Under the pieces are notes generated by a model. The model made no database searches, was not told the DNA's origin, and worked only from the letters and a program-made list of their open reading frames with translations. Below are positions 15,601-24,530 of a stretch of 34,773 nt of DNA, one piece after another. This stretch comes from CAVSWN01 sp046728115 (lineage in GTDB: Bacteria > Acidobacteriota > Vicinamibacteria > Vicinamibacterales > CAVVIG01), in NCBI GenBank assembly GCA_046728115.1, contig JBKPDW010000358.1, positions 1-34,773 of the forward strand. The letters run 5' to 3'. Numbering within the stretch: position 1 is the first letter of the stretch; every line of letters begins with the position of its first letter. Position numbers and translations under genes: made by a program.

Positions 15601-16077
15601 CTAAACTTTTTCACGAAGGCGCTGCTCGACGACCTCCGGCACGAGGCCCTCGACGCGGCCGCCCAGTTTGAACACTTCCTTGATGAGCCGAGAGCTGATG
15701 TACGTGTACTGTTCGGCTGGCATCATGAAGACCGTTTCAATCTTCGGATTCAGACGCTGATTCATCAAGGCCATCTGAAATTCGAACTCGAAGTCCGAGA
15801 CGGCTCTCAGGCCCCGCACGATCGCCTGCGCCCGGCGCCGCTGCACGTAATCCACCAGCAAGCCATCGAAGGTGTCCACCTCGACGGCGGGGTGTTTCTT
15901 GAAGACCTCCCGGGCGATTTCGACGCGCTCGTCCATCGAGAACAGCGGCGCCTTCTCCGCATTCACGAGAATGGCGACGATGATGCGGTCGAAAAGACGG
16001 GCCCCGCGAAGAATGATGTCGACGTGTCCGTTGGTCAGTGGATCGAAGGACCCGGGATAGACGGCGAGTGTTGGCAT
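15601..16077 (-). CDS. coaD: Pantetheine-phosphate adenylyltransferase
   Basis: A 158-residue cytoplasmic enzyme that transfers AMP from ATP to 4'-phosphopantetheine, the fourth step of CoA synthesis. It has the nucleotidyltransferase signature in YPGSFDPLTNGHVDII (TxGH), then IVRGLRAVSDFEFEFQMALMN and the C-terminal ISSRLIKEVFKLGG segment. Its length matches the family (about 160). It follows rsmD by 26 bases, the usual rsmD-coaD pairing in bacteria. Confidence 0.97.
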   Translation of the reverse strand: MPTLAVYPGSFDPLTNGHVDIILRGARLFDRIIVAILVNAEKAPLFSMDERVEIAREVFKKHPAVEVDTFDGLLVDYVQRRRAQAIVRGLRAVSDFEFEFQMALMNQRLNPKIETVFMMPAEQYTYISSRLIKEVFKLGGRVEGLVPEVVEQRLREKV

Positions 16078-16103
16078 TGCGACGCTCGTGGCAGTGTCCG
16101 CTT

Positions 16104-16649
16104 TCAGACCGATCTCGTGTAGAAACTGAGCACGCTGTCGCCGGACATGACCTCTCGCGATCGCGCCAACGGTCCCGCGCGGTCCGGCAGCGTCCGGCGC
16201 CGCGCGTGCTCGACCACCACGATGCCGTCCGGTGCGAGCACGTCAGCAACTCTCGGAAGATTCCGATCCGGTGCGTCGTCGTACGGCGGATCGAGGAATA
16301 CGATGTCGAAATTCGATCCGGCCTCGCGCAAGTTCGCGAGCGCGCGCGCCACGCTGCCGCGGATGATAGCACAGCCTCTCTCGATGCCGCAGTGCGTCAA
16401 GTTCTCTGCGATGAGCGCCTGCGCTCGCCGATCGCGTTCGATGAACGTTACCGTCGCGGCGCCGCGACTCAGCGCTTCGATGCCCGTCGCGCCCGTCCCC
16501 GCATATCCATCGAGCACACGCGCCCCTTCGATGCGCGGCGCGAGAATATTGAACAACGTCTCGCGCAGCTTGTCGGACGTGGGGCGCAAGCCTTCCCACG
16601 CCGGCGACCTGAGACGGCGGCCCTTGAGCGAGCCCGCAATCACGCGCAC
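16104..16649 (-). CDS. rsmD: 16S rRNA (guanine966-N2)-methyltransferase
   Basis: A 181-residue SAM-dependent methyltransferase acting on 16S rRNA in the assembled small subunit. RVIAGSLKGRRL at the N-terminus, RPTSDKLRETLFNIL, the SAM loop LDGYAGTGATGIEALSRGA and the catalytic DPPY motif in IVFLDPPYDD are all present. The GTG at 16649, with AGGG upstream, gives the family-standard start. Extending to 16724 would run through the repeat island. It is paired with coaD downstream. Confidence 0.94.
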   Translation of the reverse strand: MRVIAGSLKGRRLRSPAWEGLRPTSDKLRETLFNILAPRIEGARVLDGYAGTGATGIEALSRGAATVTFIERDRRAQALIAENLTHCGIERGCAIIRGSVARALANLREAGSNFDIVFLDPPYDDAPDRNLPRVADVLAPDGIVVVEHARRRTLPDRAGPLARSREVMSGDSVLSFYTRSV

Positions 16650-16659
16650 GACAAACCCT

Positions 16660-16748
16660 GCAATCGGGCAAGGAGGTAATCTGGTAATCGGATCGGGAAT
16701 TTGTGCTGCAGAGATCCAATCCAATTATGAAATTACCAGATTACCCGA

Positions 16749-16760
<12 letters not shown>
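16660..16760. repeat. Inverted island of 8-base units (recG/rsmD gap), 14-base perfect arms
   Basis: Four 8-base units at 16660-16691 (for example GCAATCGG and GTAATCTG) face four complementary units at 16729-16760 (for example CAGATTAC and CCGATTAC). The core GGTAATCTGGTAAT (16675-16688) is perfectly complementary to ATTACCAGATTACC (16732-16745). The right arm runs into recG and encodes its last codons and stop. Confidence 0.8.
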
Positions 16761-18853
<2,093 letters not shown>

Positions 18854-18857
<4 letters not shown>

Positions 18858-19465
18858 TGGACGATTATGGCCTGACCCCGTTCCACCTGGATCTCGCGGA
18901 TGCGCGCAGGCAGGGCAAATGGGTCGTCGATGCTGATACCGGACGGACGCTCAGGCGATTTCGAGTAGTAGCTGATGATCTCCTGGAGCAGCAGCTTCGG
19001 GATCGGAAGGCCGCTGATGCTCGCCGACTCGACCGAGAACTGTCCGACACCGTTGTTCGTCTTGAGGACCCCCGTTGCGGCGACGGGCAATCGGCCTGTC
19101 AGGTAATTCATCGGATCGAGGAGGCTCGTCGGATTTCTCTGACGCCTGACGGCGTCCAGATCCACGACTGCGCGCCCCGACAATCGGCCCGTACCGAGAA
19201 TCGAAACCGCCGGTTCGACAACGCCCGCCGGGATCTGGTCGCCCGCGTCATGGGTGAGATAGCCATTCACCTCATTCTCGGTAACCGTCGTGCGGCGCCC
19301 CGCCTTGCTCGGCTTCTCGGCCTCGGCTGTGATGATGGCCACCTTCTGCCGCAGAAGCTCCGCGTCGTGCTTCGACGCGCGACCCGCCTGAATGCCAGCA
19401 GCCGCCAGCGAGGCGCTAGCCACAGAGACGAGGCACACGACAACTCTGGCTTTTCTAATCCCCAC
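18854..19465 (-). CDS. Exported protein of unknown function upstream of recG
   Basis: A 203-residue protein not assigned to a named family. It has a signal peptide (RKARVVVCLVSVASASLAAAG), so the mature part is periplasmic or outer. The rest alternates short beta-like stretches (GTGRLSGRAVVDLDAVR, LPVAATGVLKTNNGVGQFSVESASISG) and ends GISIDDPFALPARIREIQVERGQAIIVQ. The pattern resembles beta-rich lipid-binding (LmeA/DUF2993-like) proteins, but this is only an impression. The start is a GTG at 19465 that falls within a 7-base tandem array. It overlaps recG by 4 bases and follows the Spy-like gene by 22, so it belongs to the sigma-factor operon. Confidence 0.75.
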
Positions 19466-19484
19466 TCCCTGATCCGTAATCCAG
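19457..19484. repeat. Single-armed array of four 7-base units
   Basis: Four units in exact 7-base register (AATCCCC, ACTCCCT, GATCCGT, AATCCAG; consensus RMTCCNN) fill the gap between the Spy-like gene and the exported protein upstream of recG and cover its GTG start. On the minus strand the units read as purine-rich GGAGTGGGG-like sequence, so they may also act as the ribosome binding site. No inverted partner arm is present. Confidence 0.5.
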
Positions 19485-19487
19485 TCG

Positions 19488-20003
19488 CTATTTTACCTTG
19501 GCCCGATTGGCCTGACGGGCCCTTGCGATGAGCTCGAGCTTGCGTCGCTCCATGACCTCTTCGAAGACGCGGAACTTGGCCTGCTGGCGGATGTCGAGCA
19601 CCTGATCGATGCTTTCGTAGGCTTTCTTCTCGTCCGCCGCGCCCTGCGTGTCGATTTCTTGCAGCTTCTTGAGCATGTCCCGGAGCTGAGTTTCGTCTCC
19701 GGGCGTCTGGTTCAGGAGACGACGGAGCTCCATGACCACGCGTGAACGCTGTTGAAGCGTGCGGCGGCGGGCGTCCTGCAGTGCCTTGTAGCGGGTGAGA
19801 AACGTGGAGAACTGCCCCTCGCTGATCTGCAGCTGATCCTGCGCTTGCATCAGCGCGTACGCATCGAACATCCGCTGCACTTCCGCGGGCGAGACGGCTT
19901 CGACGTCGGGTGTTCCACCGAGGCGCCCTTGGCGTCCGGCCTGGGCTCCAAGCGAAATCCCCCCGACTGCGAGCGTCATGAACAGAATCGCAAGGCGCTT
20001 CAT
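19488..20003 (-). CDS. Spy/CpxP-like exported helical protein
   Basis: A 171-residue protein with a clean signal peptide (MKRLAILFMTLAVGGISLGAQA), then a nearly all-helical, charged region. It is rich in Gln, Arg and Leu with repeated arginine/leucine heptads (LTRYKALQDARRRTLQQ, VLDIRQQAKFRVFEEVMERR). This layout fits periplasmic Spy/CpxP/LTxxQ chaperones, though the exact LTxxQ repeat is not clear. Encoded 28 bases after the anti-sigma gene, it may be an envelope-stress chaperone or a sensor feeding the anti-sigma factor. Function is inferred from layout and neighbours. Confidence 0.7.
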   Translation of the reverse strand: MKRLAILFMTLAVGGISLGAQAGRQGRLGGTPDVEAVSPAEVQRMFDAYALMQAQDQLQISEGQFSTFLTRYKALQDARRRTLQQRSRVVMELRRLLNQTPGDETQLRDMLKKLQEIDTQGAADEKKAYESIDQVLDIRQQAKFRVFEEVMERRKLELIARARQANRAKVK

Positions 20004-20031
20004 CGAACGACCACTCTACACTGAGACCCGG

Positions 20032-20637
20032 TCAGGCGCCCGGGCGCTTGAGTTCCGCCCGCAGCAGACGCTCGAGTGTGCGCAACTCGTCGGCGTTCAG
20101 ATGCGTCACCGCATGCTCCGCGGCGTCCGGCGACGCGAAGCCGGCGTCGGCTGCGGCTTCCAAGTCCATGCCGTCTGAGAGATCGGTGACGAGCGTCAAC
20201 ATCGGATCGATCGCATCGCCTGCGCCGAAGGATGGTTCGGCAACCGCCGCCGCGCTCGTCGTTGACGGCACATACGATGACGTCGCGACTGGAGCGGTTG
20301 GGCTGACCTGCGTCGGCGGTGCGAGCGTGACGGCGATTACGACTGCCACCGCCGCTACCGCCGACAGCGGAACGAGCAGCGGCCGCCTGAGCCAGGCCAT
20401 CCACCCTGACCGGGGATCCGGTTCGGTCGAGATCCGCTGACGAACATCGGCTGAGAGGCGATCCCAAAAGAGCGGCGACGGCTCGGGCACGTCGGCGTTG
20501 ACCGACACTCTAGACAGCGCCGCACGCACCGACTCGAGTTCTTCACGGCACGTGCGACATTCGCCGAGATGCGGGATCGACGCTTCAGACTGCGTTCCCT
20601 CCGCTACGTCGATGAACTGATCAGGTGTCAGGTGCAT
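20032..20637 (-). CDS. Membrane anti-sigma factor with zinc-finger (ZAS) domain
   Basis: A 201-residue protein. The N-terminal cytosolic part has the H-x3-C-x2-C zinc motif (H23, C27, C30 in HLGECRTCREE) of ZAS anti-sigma factors. One membrane segment lies at about 86-106 (LLVPLSAVAAVAVVIAVTL), followed by a Pro/Thr/Ala-rich linker and a C-terminal helical segment. It starts 1 base after the sigma factor stop, the standard coupled pair. It should hold the ECF sigma factor at the membrane until an envelope signal releases it. An additional metal ligand His near the N-terminus (H2) would complete the usual set. Confidence 0.87.
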   Translation of the reverse strand: MHLTPDQFIDVAEGTQSEASIPHLGECRTCREELESVRAALSRVSVNADVPEPSPLFWDRLSADVRQRISTEPDPRSGWMAWLRRPLLVPLSAVAAVAVVIAVTLAPPTQVSPTAPVATSSYVPSTTSAAAVAEPSFGAGDAIDPMLTLVTDLSDGMDLEAAADAGFASPDAAEHAVTHLNADELRTLERLLRAELKRPGA

Positions 20638-20638
20638 G

Positions 20639-21247
20639 TCAGAAGACCTCGGCTCCCAGCAGCTTCCTCAGGTTTCCCAGCGCGTGAAAGAAGTTGGCCT
20701 TGACCGCGCCTACGGAGCTTCCGAGCACGGTCGCAATTTCCTGGTGCGACATGTCGTGGTACACGCGGAGGACGAGCGTCGCGCGCTGCTTGCGCGGCAA
20801 TTGCGCGATCGCCGCTCGCACGCGCGCCTGTCGCTCCGCTCTGATCAGCCGATCGGATCCCGAATCGGCGTGGTTGTCGACGAACTGACGGTCGCCGATC
20901 GGTTCGTTGGGCAGCGGCCGTGCGCTCACTCGATTCAGACAGACGTTAACGGCGATCCGATACAGCCACGTGGCCAGCGACGAATGTCCGCGAAACTTCC
21001 GAAGCCCTCGAAAAGCGCGAACGAAGACGTCCTGCGACAAATCACTGGCATCTTCGTGATTCCCGACGAACCGGTAACACAGCTGATACACGGGACGCCG
21101 ATGGCGCTCGACGATCAGATCGAATGCCTCGCGCCGGCCAGCGAGACACGCTTCGACGAGCGCCGGTTCGTCCAGCGCATCGAGTGAAGCGTCAGCGCTT
21201 GGCATCGGCCAGGGTCCGGGCAATGTCCATGTCCACGATGAGGGCAT
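20639..21247 (-). CDS. ECF-type RNA polymerase sigma factor
   Basis: A 202-residue sigma-70 family protein with only regions 2 and 4. Region 2 is DLIVERHRRPVYQLCYRFVGNHEDASDLSQDVFVRAFRGL, ending in the FRGHSSLATWLYRIAVN helix that contacts the -10. Region 4 is LPRKQRATLVLRVYHDMSHQEIATVLGSSVGAVKANFFHA. It is most like the RpoE-type general ECF group. The ATG at 21247 has GAGG about 7 bases upstream; an ATG at 21205 gives a shorter version. It heads an operon with the anti-sigma, two exported proteins and recG, and probably activates its own promoter. Confidence 0.92.
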   Translation of the reverse strand: MPSSWTWTLPGPWPMPSADASLDALDEPALVEACLAGRREAFDLIVERHRRPVYQLCYRFVGNHEDASDLSQDVFVRAFRGLRKFRGHSSLATWLYRIAVNVCLNRVSARPLPNEPIGDRQFVDNHADSGSDRLIRAERQARVRAAIAQLPRKQRATLVLRVYHDMSHQEIATVLGSSVGAVKANFFHALGNLRKLLGAEVF

Positions 21248-21274
21248 CGACTGGCCTCACTCAGCCTTACGAGA

Positions 21275-21304
21275 TTAGACCGGATGGCGGAATGAAGCGT
21301 TACA
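21275..21304 (-). promoter_or_regulatory. Candidate ECF-type autoregulatory promoter of the sigma operon
   Basis: On the minus strand TGTAAC (21304-21299) is followed by 18 bases and GTCTAA (21280-21275), similar to the TGTAAC / CGTC-type elements of ECF promoters. The spacing depends on which -10 bases are counted (CGGTCT gives 16). It lies 28 bases before the sigma ATG. Confidence 0.4.
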
Positions 21305-21352
21305 TGTTGGGGCCGGGCCAACAGGATCCCGTCTGCGTCGACACCCGGGCTA

Positions 21353-21381
21353 TTGACCTTCGCCTTTCTTTTGCGTATCGT
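21353..21381 (+). promoter_or_regulatory. lexA promoter
   Basis: TTGACC (21353-21358), 17 bases, TATCGT (21376-21381). A GGAGGGAG ribosome binding site follows at 21388-21395, 5 bases before the ATG. An imperfect palindrome (GCG / CGC ends, 21373-21387) covers the -10 and could be the LexA operator of this lineage, which need not match the E. coli or Bacillus box. Confidence 0.6.
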
Positions 21382-21400
21382 ATCCGCGGAGGGAGCGTCC

Positions 21401-22009
21401 ATGCTTCCATTAACGAAGAGGCAGCGCGAGATTCTGGACTACTTGAACGAATTCATCCGGCAGCACGGGTACGCTCCAAGCCTCGAAGAGATCGGACGCC
21501 GTTTCGGCCTCTCTTCGCTCGCCACGGTCCACAAACACCTCACCAATCTGCAGGAAAAAGGGTTCATCAAGCGAGCGTGGAACCGCAGCCGGTCGGTCGA
21601 GATGATACCGACGAGGACGGGTGGCCGCGCAGTTGAGCTCCCGCTTCTCGGCTATGTGGCGGCGGGGTCGCCAATCGAAGCGATCGCGTCCAGTGAAACG
21701 ATTGCGGTGCCCGAGGACCTGGTCGGAAAACGGGACACCTACGTGCTCCGCGTTCGGGGCGATTCAATGATCGACGAACAGATTCGCGACGGCGATTTCG
21801 TCGTGGTCGAGGATCGCAAGACGGCGGACAACGGCGAGATGGTGATCGCGCTGCTTGCGGGATCGGACGTCACACTGAAGAAGTTCTATCGTGATCCGGG
21901 CGGCAAGGTTCGCCTGCAACCGGCGAATGCGGCCATGCAACCGATCTTCGTCGATCCCGATCAGGTGCAGGTCCAGGGCGTCGTCGTGGGAGTCATGAGG
22001 AAATACTGA
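21401..22009 (+). CDS. lexA: LexA SOS repressor and autoprotease
   Basis: A 202-residue repressor, the same length as E. coli LexA. The N-terminal winged helix-turn-helix reads KRQREILDYLNEFIRQHGYAPSLEEIGRRFG and SSLATVHKHL. The self-cleavage site is A88-G89 in GYVAAGSP, with catalytic S122 in RGDSMID and K160 in VTLKKF. RecA filaments promote its cleavage after DNA damage and so release SOS genes. The start is fixed by the strong GGAGGGAG upstream; an ORF start at 21353 would overlap the -35 element. It is divergent from the ECF sigma gene. Confidence 0.97.
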   Translation: MLPLTKRQREILDYLNEFIRQHGYAPSLEEIGRRFGLSSLATVHKHLTNLQEKGFIKRAWNRSRSVEMIPTRTGGRAVELPLLGYVAAGSPIEAIASSETIAVPEDLVGKRDTYVLRVRGDSMIDEQIRDGDFVVVEDRKTADNGEMVIALLAGSDVTLKKFYRDPGGKVRLQPANAAMQPIFVDPDQVQVQGVVVGVMRKY

Positions 22010-22010
22010 A

Positions 22011-22081
22011 GTTGACAGTTCACGGCTAACAGTCGACAGTAGAGGACGTCCGCGTCCATCTGAACCGTTAACTGTCGGCTA
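22011..22081. repeat. Inverted island of 7-base units (lexA/DUF3467 gap)
   Basis: Four units at 22011-22038 (GTTGACA, GTTCACG, GCTAACA, GTCGACA) are followed by a 22-base spacer and three complementary-type units at 22061-22081 (TGAACCG, TTAACTG). It begins one base after the lexA stop and ends 4 bases before the DUF3467 start. Arms align with mostly transition differences. Confidence 0.7.
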
Positions 22082-22085
22082 CGCC

Positions 22086-22409
22086 ATGACTGATCAGCCC
22101 AAGCAAATCAACTTCACGATCGTTCCCGACGACACGCCCGCCGTTCCACGCACCTACGCGAATTTCTGCTCGATCGCCCACACGCCGTTCGACTTCACCC
22201 TCACGTTTTGTGAAGTGATGCCGCTTTCCGAGAAAGAGATTAAGGAAGCCGAGTCGGAGCACATCGTGCGCGCGCCCGTCCGGACCAAAATCGTCGTGCC
22301 CGTGCAATTCGTCCCGAACCTGATCGCGGCGCTGCAGGAGCACTGGCGCGTCTTCTCCGATTCGTACAGCAACGTGGGCTGGAACAAGGGATCGGGAATC
22401 ACGCATTGA
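22086..22409 (+). CDS. DUF3467 family protein
   Basis: A 107-residue soluble protein. Recognisable family features are the TYANFCSIAHTPFDFTLTFCEV segment (typical YANxxxIxHTPxDFxLDF pattern) and the downstream VRTKIVVPVQFVPNLIAALQEHWRVFSDSY. No catalytic residues are known and function is not established for the family. It has no obvious ribosome binding site; the bases just upstream belong to the repeat island. Its stop overlaps the TTG start of nth (TTGA), so translation of the two is probably coupled. Confidence 0.85.
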   Translation: MTDQPKQINFTIVPDDTPAVPRTYANFCSIAHTPFDFTLTFCEVMPLSEKEIKEAESEHIVRAPVRTKIVVPVQFVPNLIAALQEHWRVFSDSYSNVGWNKGSGITH

Positions 22410-23107
22410 AGACCGGACGCGACACGCAGCGGATCCTGGATGCGCTCGAGTCGCAGCACCCCGATGCCGACACCGAGCTCCACTACACCACGGCGTTCGA
22501 ACTGCTTGTAGCTACGATTTTGTCGGCGCAATCGACCGATGCCCGCGTGAACGTGGTCACCCCGTCGCTGTTCAAGCGGTACCCGACGGCGGCGGCGCTG
22601 GCCCAAGCCACGCCGGCGGACCTCGAACCGCGAATCCTGTCGACCGGCTTCTACCGGCAGAAGTCGAAAGCCCTCATCGGCATGGCGCAGGCGCTTGTCG
22701 CCGAGCACGGCGGCGAGGTTCCCGCGAAAATGGACACGCTTGTGAAGCTGCCGGGCGTTGGCCGCAAGACCGCCAACGTCGTGCTCGGCCACGCGCTCGG
22801 CGTGCCAGGCCTTCCCGTCGATCGTCACGTGCTGCGCGTCTCCAATCGCATCGGCCTCGCGGAATCGGACGACCCCGTGGTCGTCGAACAACAGCTGTGC
22901 AAGGCGCTGCCCCGGAAGCGATGGACGCGCGCGTCCGACACCTTGATCCTGCACGGCCGCCGCATCTGCCGGCCCAAACCGATGTGCGACCAATGCGCCG
23001 TGCGTGACGACTGCGACTATTTCCGGATCGTTGTTGCGCGCGAACGCACGCCGAAACGATCGAGATCGACCCATGGATCGCGCAGCGTTCGAGCGTCACG
23101 TCGCTGA
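22406..23107 (+). CDS. nth: Endonuclease III (DNA glycosylase/AP lyase)
   Basis: A 233-residue base-excision-repair enzyme removing oxidised pyrimidines. It carries ATILSAQSTDARVN, the helix-hairpin-helix LPGVGRKTANVV with catalytic Lys K121, and catalytic Asp D139 in PVDRHVLRVSNRIGL. Four C-terminal cysteines form a [4Fe-4S] motif spaced C-x5-C-x2-C-x5-C (from C188), one residue shorter in the first gap than the canonical C-x6. About 30 basic residues (RTPKRSRSTHGSRSVRASRR) follow the cluster. The start is a TTG overlapping the preceding stop, and the tail overlaps the next gene by 35 bases. Confidence 0.95.
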   Translation: MKTGRDTQRILDALESQHPDADTELHYTTAFELLVATILSAQSTDARVNVVTPSLFKRYPTAAALAQATPADLEPRILSTGFYRQKSKALIGMAQALVAEHGGEVPAKMDTLVKLPGVGRKTANVVLGHALGVPGLPVDRHVLRVSNRIGLAESDDPVVVEQQLCKALPRKRWTRASDTLILHGRRICRPKPMCDQCAVRDDCDYFRIVVARERTPKRSRSTHGSRSVRASRR

Positions 23108-23480
23108 GGCGCTGGCCTCCATCCCGCGACGGTTTCGCGACGCGATGCAGAACATCGTGATCGTGGTCGAAGACGAACCCTCGCCGGCGCTGCTTGCGGA
23201 GATGGAGATCGAGCCGCCCGACACGCTGCTCGGCCTGTATCAGGGCACCCCGCTGACCGAACGCACGTGGGCGTATGGCAACACGCTGCCCGATCGCGTC
23301 CTGATCTTCCAGGGCCCGCACGAGCGGGAATCCGAGGACGAGGAGGACCTGGTCGTGTGCATCGGCGAAACGCTCATTCACGAGATCGGTCACTATTTCG
23401 GGATGACCGAGGAACAGATCGAGGAAATCGAGGAACATTACTGGCGAAAAAGGGGTCGTACCCCTTTTCACGAAGCATAG
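23073..23480 (+). CDS. Zincin-like metallopeptidase family protein
   Basis: A 135-residue protein with a HExxH zinc motif in LIHEIGHYFGMTEEQIEEIE. It fits the short bacterial zincin-like family (often listed as metallopeptidase family, Zincin_1), with the N-terminal FERHVAEALASIPRRFRDAMQNIVIVVED and DTLLGLYQGTPLTER segments. The third zinc ligand is not obvious, and activity has not been shown for the family to my knowledge. The start at 23073 lies inside the last 35 bases of nth. Confidence 0.87.
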   Translation: MDRAAFERHVAEALASIPRRFRDAMQNIVIVVEDEPSPALLAEMEIEPPDTLLGLYQGTPLTERTWAYGNTLPDRVLIFQGPHERESEDEEDLVVCIGETLIHEIGHYFGMTEEQIEEIEEHYWRKRGRTPFHEA

Positions 23481-23536
23481 TGCGCCGCTCGGCAATGCAA
23501 GCAAAGGGGGGAGTGATCAGGAACGCGCAAAAAGGG

Positions 23537-23575
23537 CGACAGACCGCGAAGAGACGACTGACGGTCAACTGACTG
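23537..23575. repeat. Possible diverged array of 7-base words
   Basis: Words such as CGACAGA (23537), CGACTGA (23555) and CGGTCAA (23562) occur in near 7-base register in the gap between the metallopeptidase and rsmA. They resemble the units of the other islands but are diverged and have no partner arm. Confidence 0.2.
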
Positions 23576-23587
23576 CCAGCACCGCAC

Positions 23588-24394
23588 ATGATTCGCGCGC
23601 GTAAGCGCTTCGGTCAACACTTTCTCGAACCAGCGTGGGTCAGCAAGGTCGTAGAAGCCATCGATCCGAAGCGGGAGGACGTCTTTCTCGAGATCGGCCC
23701 GGGACGCGGCGCGCTGACGCGGCCGCTGGCGAATTGCGCCCGAGCCGTCATCGCCTTTGAGATCGATCGCGATCTTGCTGCGGGGTTGCGCGCCACCGGG
23801 CCGTCTCGCGTCACCGTCGTGGAGGGCGATTTTCTTGAAACGGTCGAGAATCGGTTGCCTCGTGACACACCCGTTCGAGTCGCCGGCAATCTGCCCTACA
23901 ACGTGGCGTCGCCAATTCTCTTCAAGCTCGTCGAGATGTCGTTGTCGGGCGTACGACTGACCGATGCGACGGTGATGCTCCAGCGAGAGGTCGCCGACCG
24001 CTTGCTCGCTGAGCCCGGCAGCAAGGAATACGGCGTGTTGTCGGTTCTGATGAGTCATTCGACGTCGATCGAGCGGCTGCTGTCGCTGCCGCCAGGGGCG
24101 TTTCGGCCGCCGCCACAGGTCCGATCGACGCTCGTACGTCTGCGGTTTCACCCGCCCGACCCCCCGGTGCGGGATGCGACCCTCTTCGCGGCTCTGGTAC
24201 GGGCCGTCTTCAGCCGGCGCCGCAAAACGCTGGCGAACGCTCTGCACGCCTATCGTGCGGGGCCACCGATACCCGCCGCCCTGGCCCTCGCCCGTGCGGA
24301 TATCGACGGTGGTCGACGGCCCGAAACGCTGAGCGTCGCGGAGTTCGCGCGGCTGGCGGATGTCTATGCAGGCGCCCGGCAACCTGGGACATGA
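23588..24394 (+). CDS. rsmA: 16S rRNA (adenine1518/1519-N6)-dimethyltransferase
   Basis: A 268-residue KsgA/Dim1 enzyme that dimethylates two adjacent adenines near the 3' end of 16S rRNA, a late small-subunit assembly step. RKRFGQHFLEPAWV, the SAM loop LEIGPGRGALTRPL, EGDFLE, the catalytic NLPYNVASPIL motif and VMLQREVADRLLAEPGSKEYG are all present. The C-terminal helical domain carries VRAVFSRRRKTLANAL. The start has no strong ribosome binding site, but the N-terminus is family-standard. Confidence 0.97.
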   Translation: MIRARKRFGQHFLEPAWVSKVVEAIDPKREDVFLEIGPGRGALTRPLANCARAVIAFEIDRDLAAGLRATGPSRVTVVEGDFLETVENRLPRDTPVRVAGNLPYNVASPILFKLVEMSLSGVRLTDATVMLQREVADRLLAEPGSKEYGVLSVLMSHSTSIERLLSLPPGAFRPPPQVRSTLVRLRFHPPDPPVRDATLFAALVRAVFSRRRKTLANALHAYRAGPPIPAALALARADIDGGRRPETLSVAEFARLADVYAGARQPGT

Positions 24395-24434
24395 GCGTCA
24401 GACTGCAAAGGACCGGTCCAAGACAAAGCTGTGG

Positions 24435-24477
24435 TATAGTTTCGCGCTAAGTTTAGGTACCAGCCGGCTTTAGCCGG
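24435..24477 (+). promoter_or_regulatory. Promoter -10 and leader hairpin of the RNase J gene
   Basis: TATAGT (24435-24440, five of six -10 bases) has no clear -35. About 24 bases later a compact perfect hairpin, CCGGCT (24464-24469) TT AGCCGG (24472-24477), lies in the leader. The leader to the first ATG is about 85 bases and lacks an obvious ribosome binding site. A structured leader could serve autoregulation by the nuclease, as for RNase E in E. coli; that is an analogy only. Confidence 0.45.
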
Positions 24478-24530
24478 ATTCTGCCCTGCATCACAACATT
24501 CAGGCGCTCCCAGGCACCTGATTGAGCCGT

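Noticed and set aside
16650..16724. Longer rsmD start at 16724
   Set aside because: The added codons read through the 8-base repeat island; the GTG at 16649 gives the standard RVIAGSLKGRRL start with a ribosome binding site.
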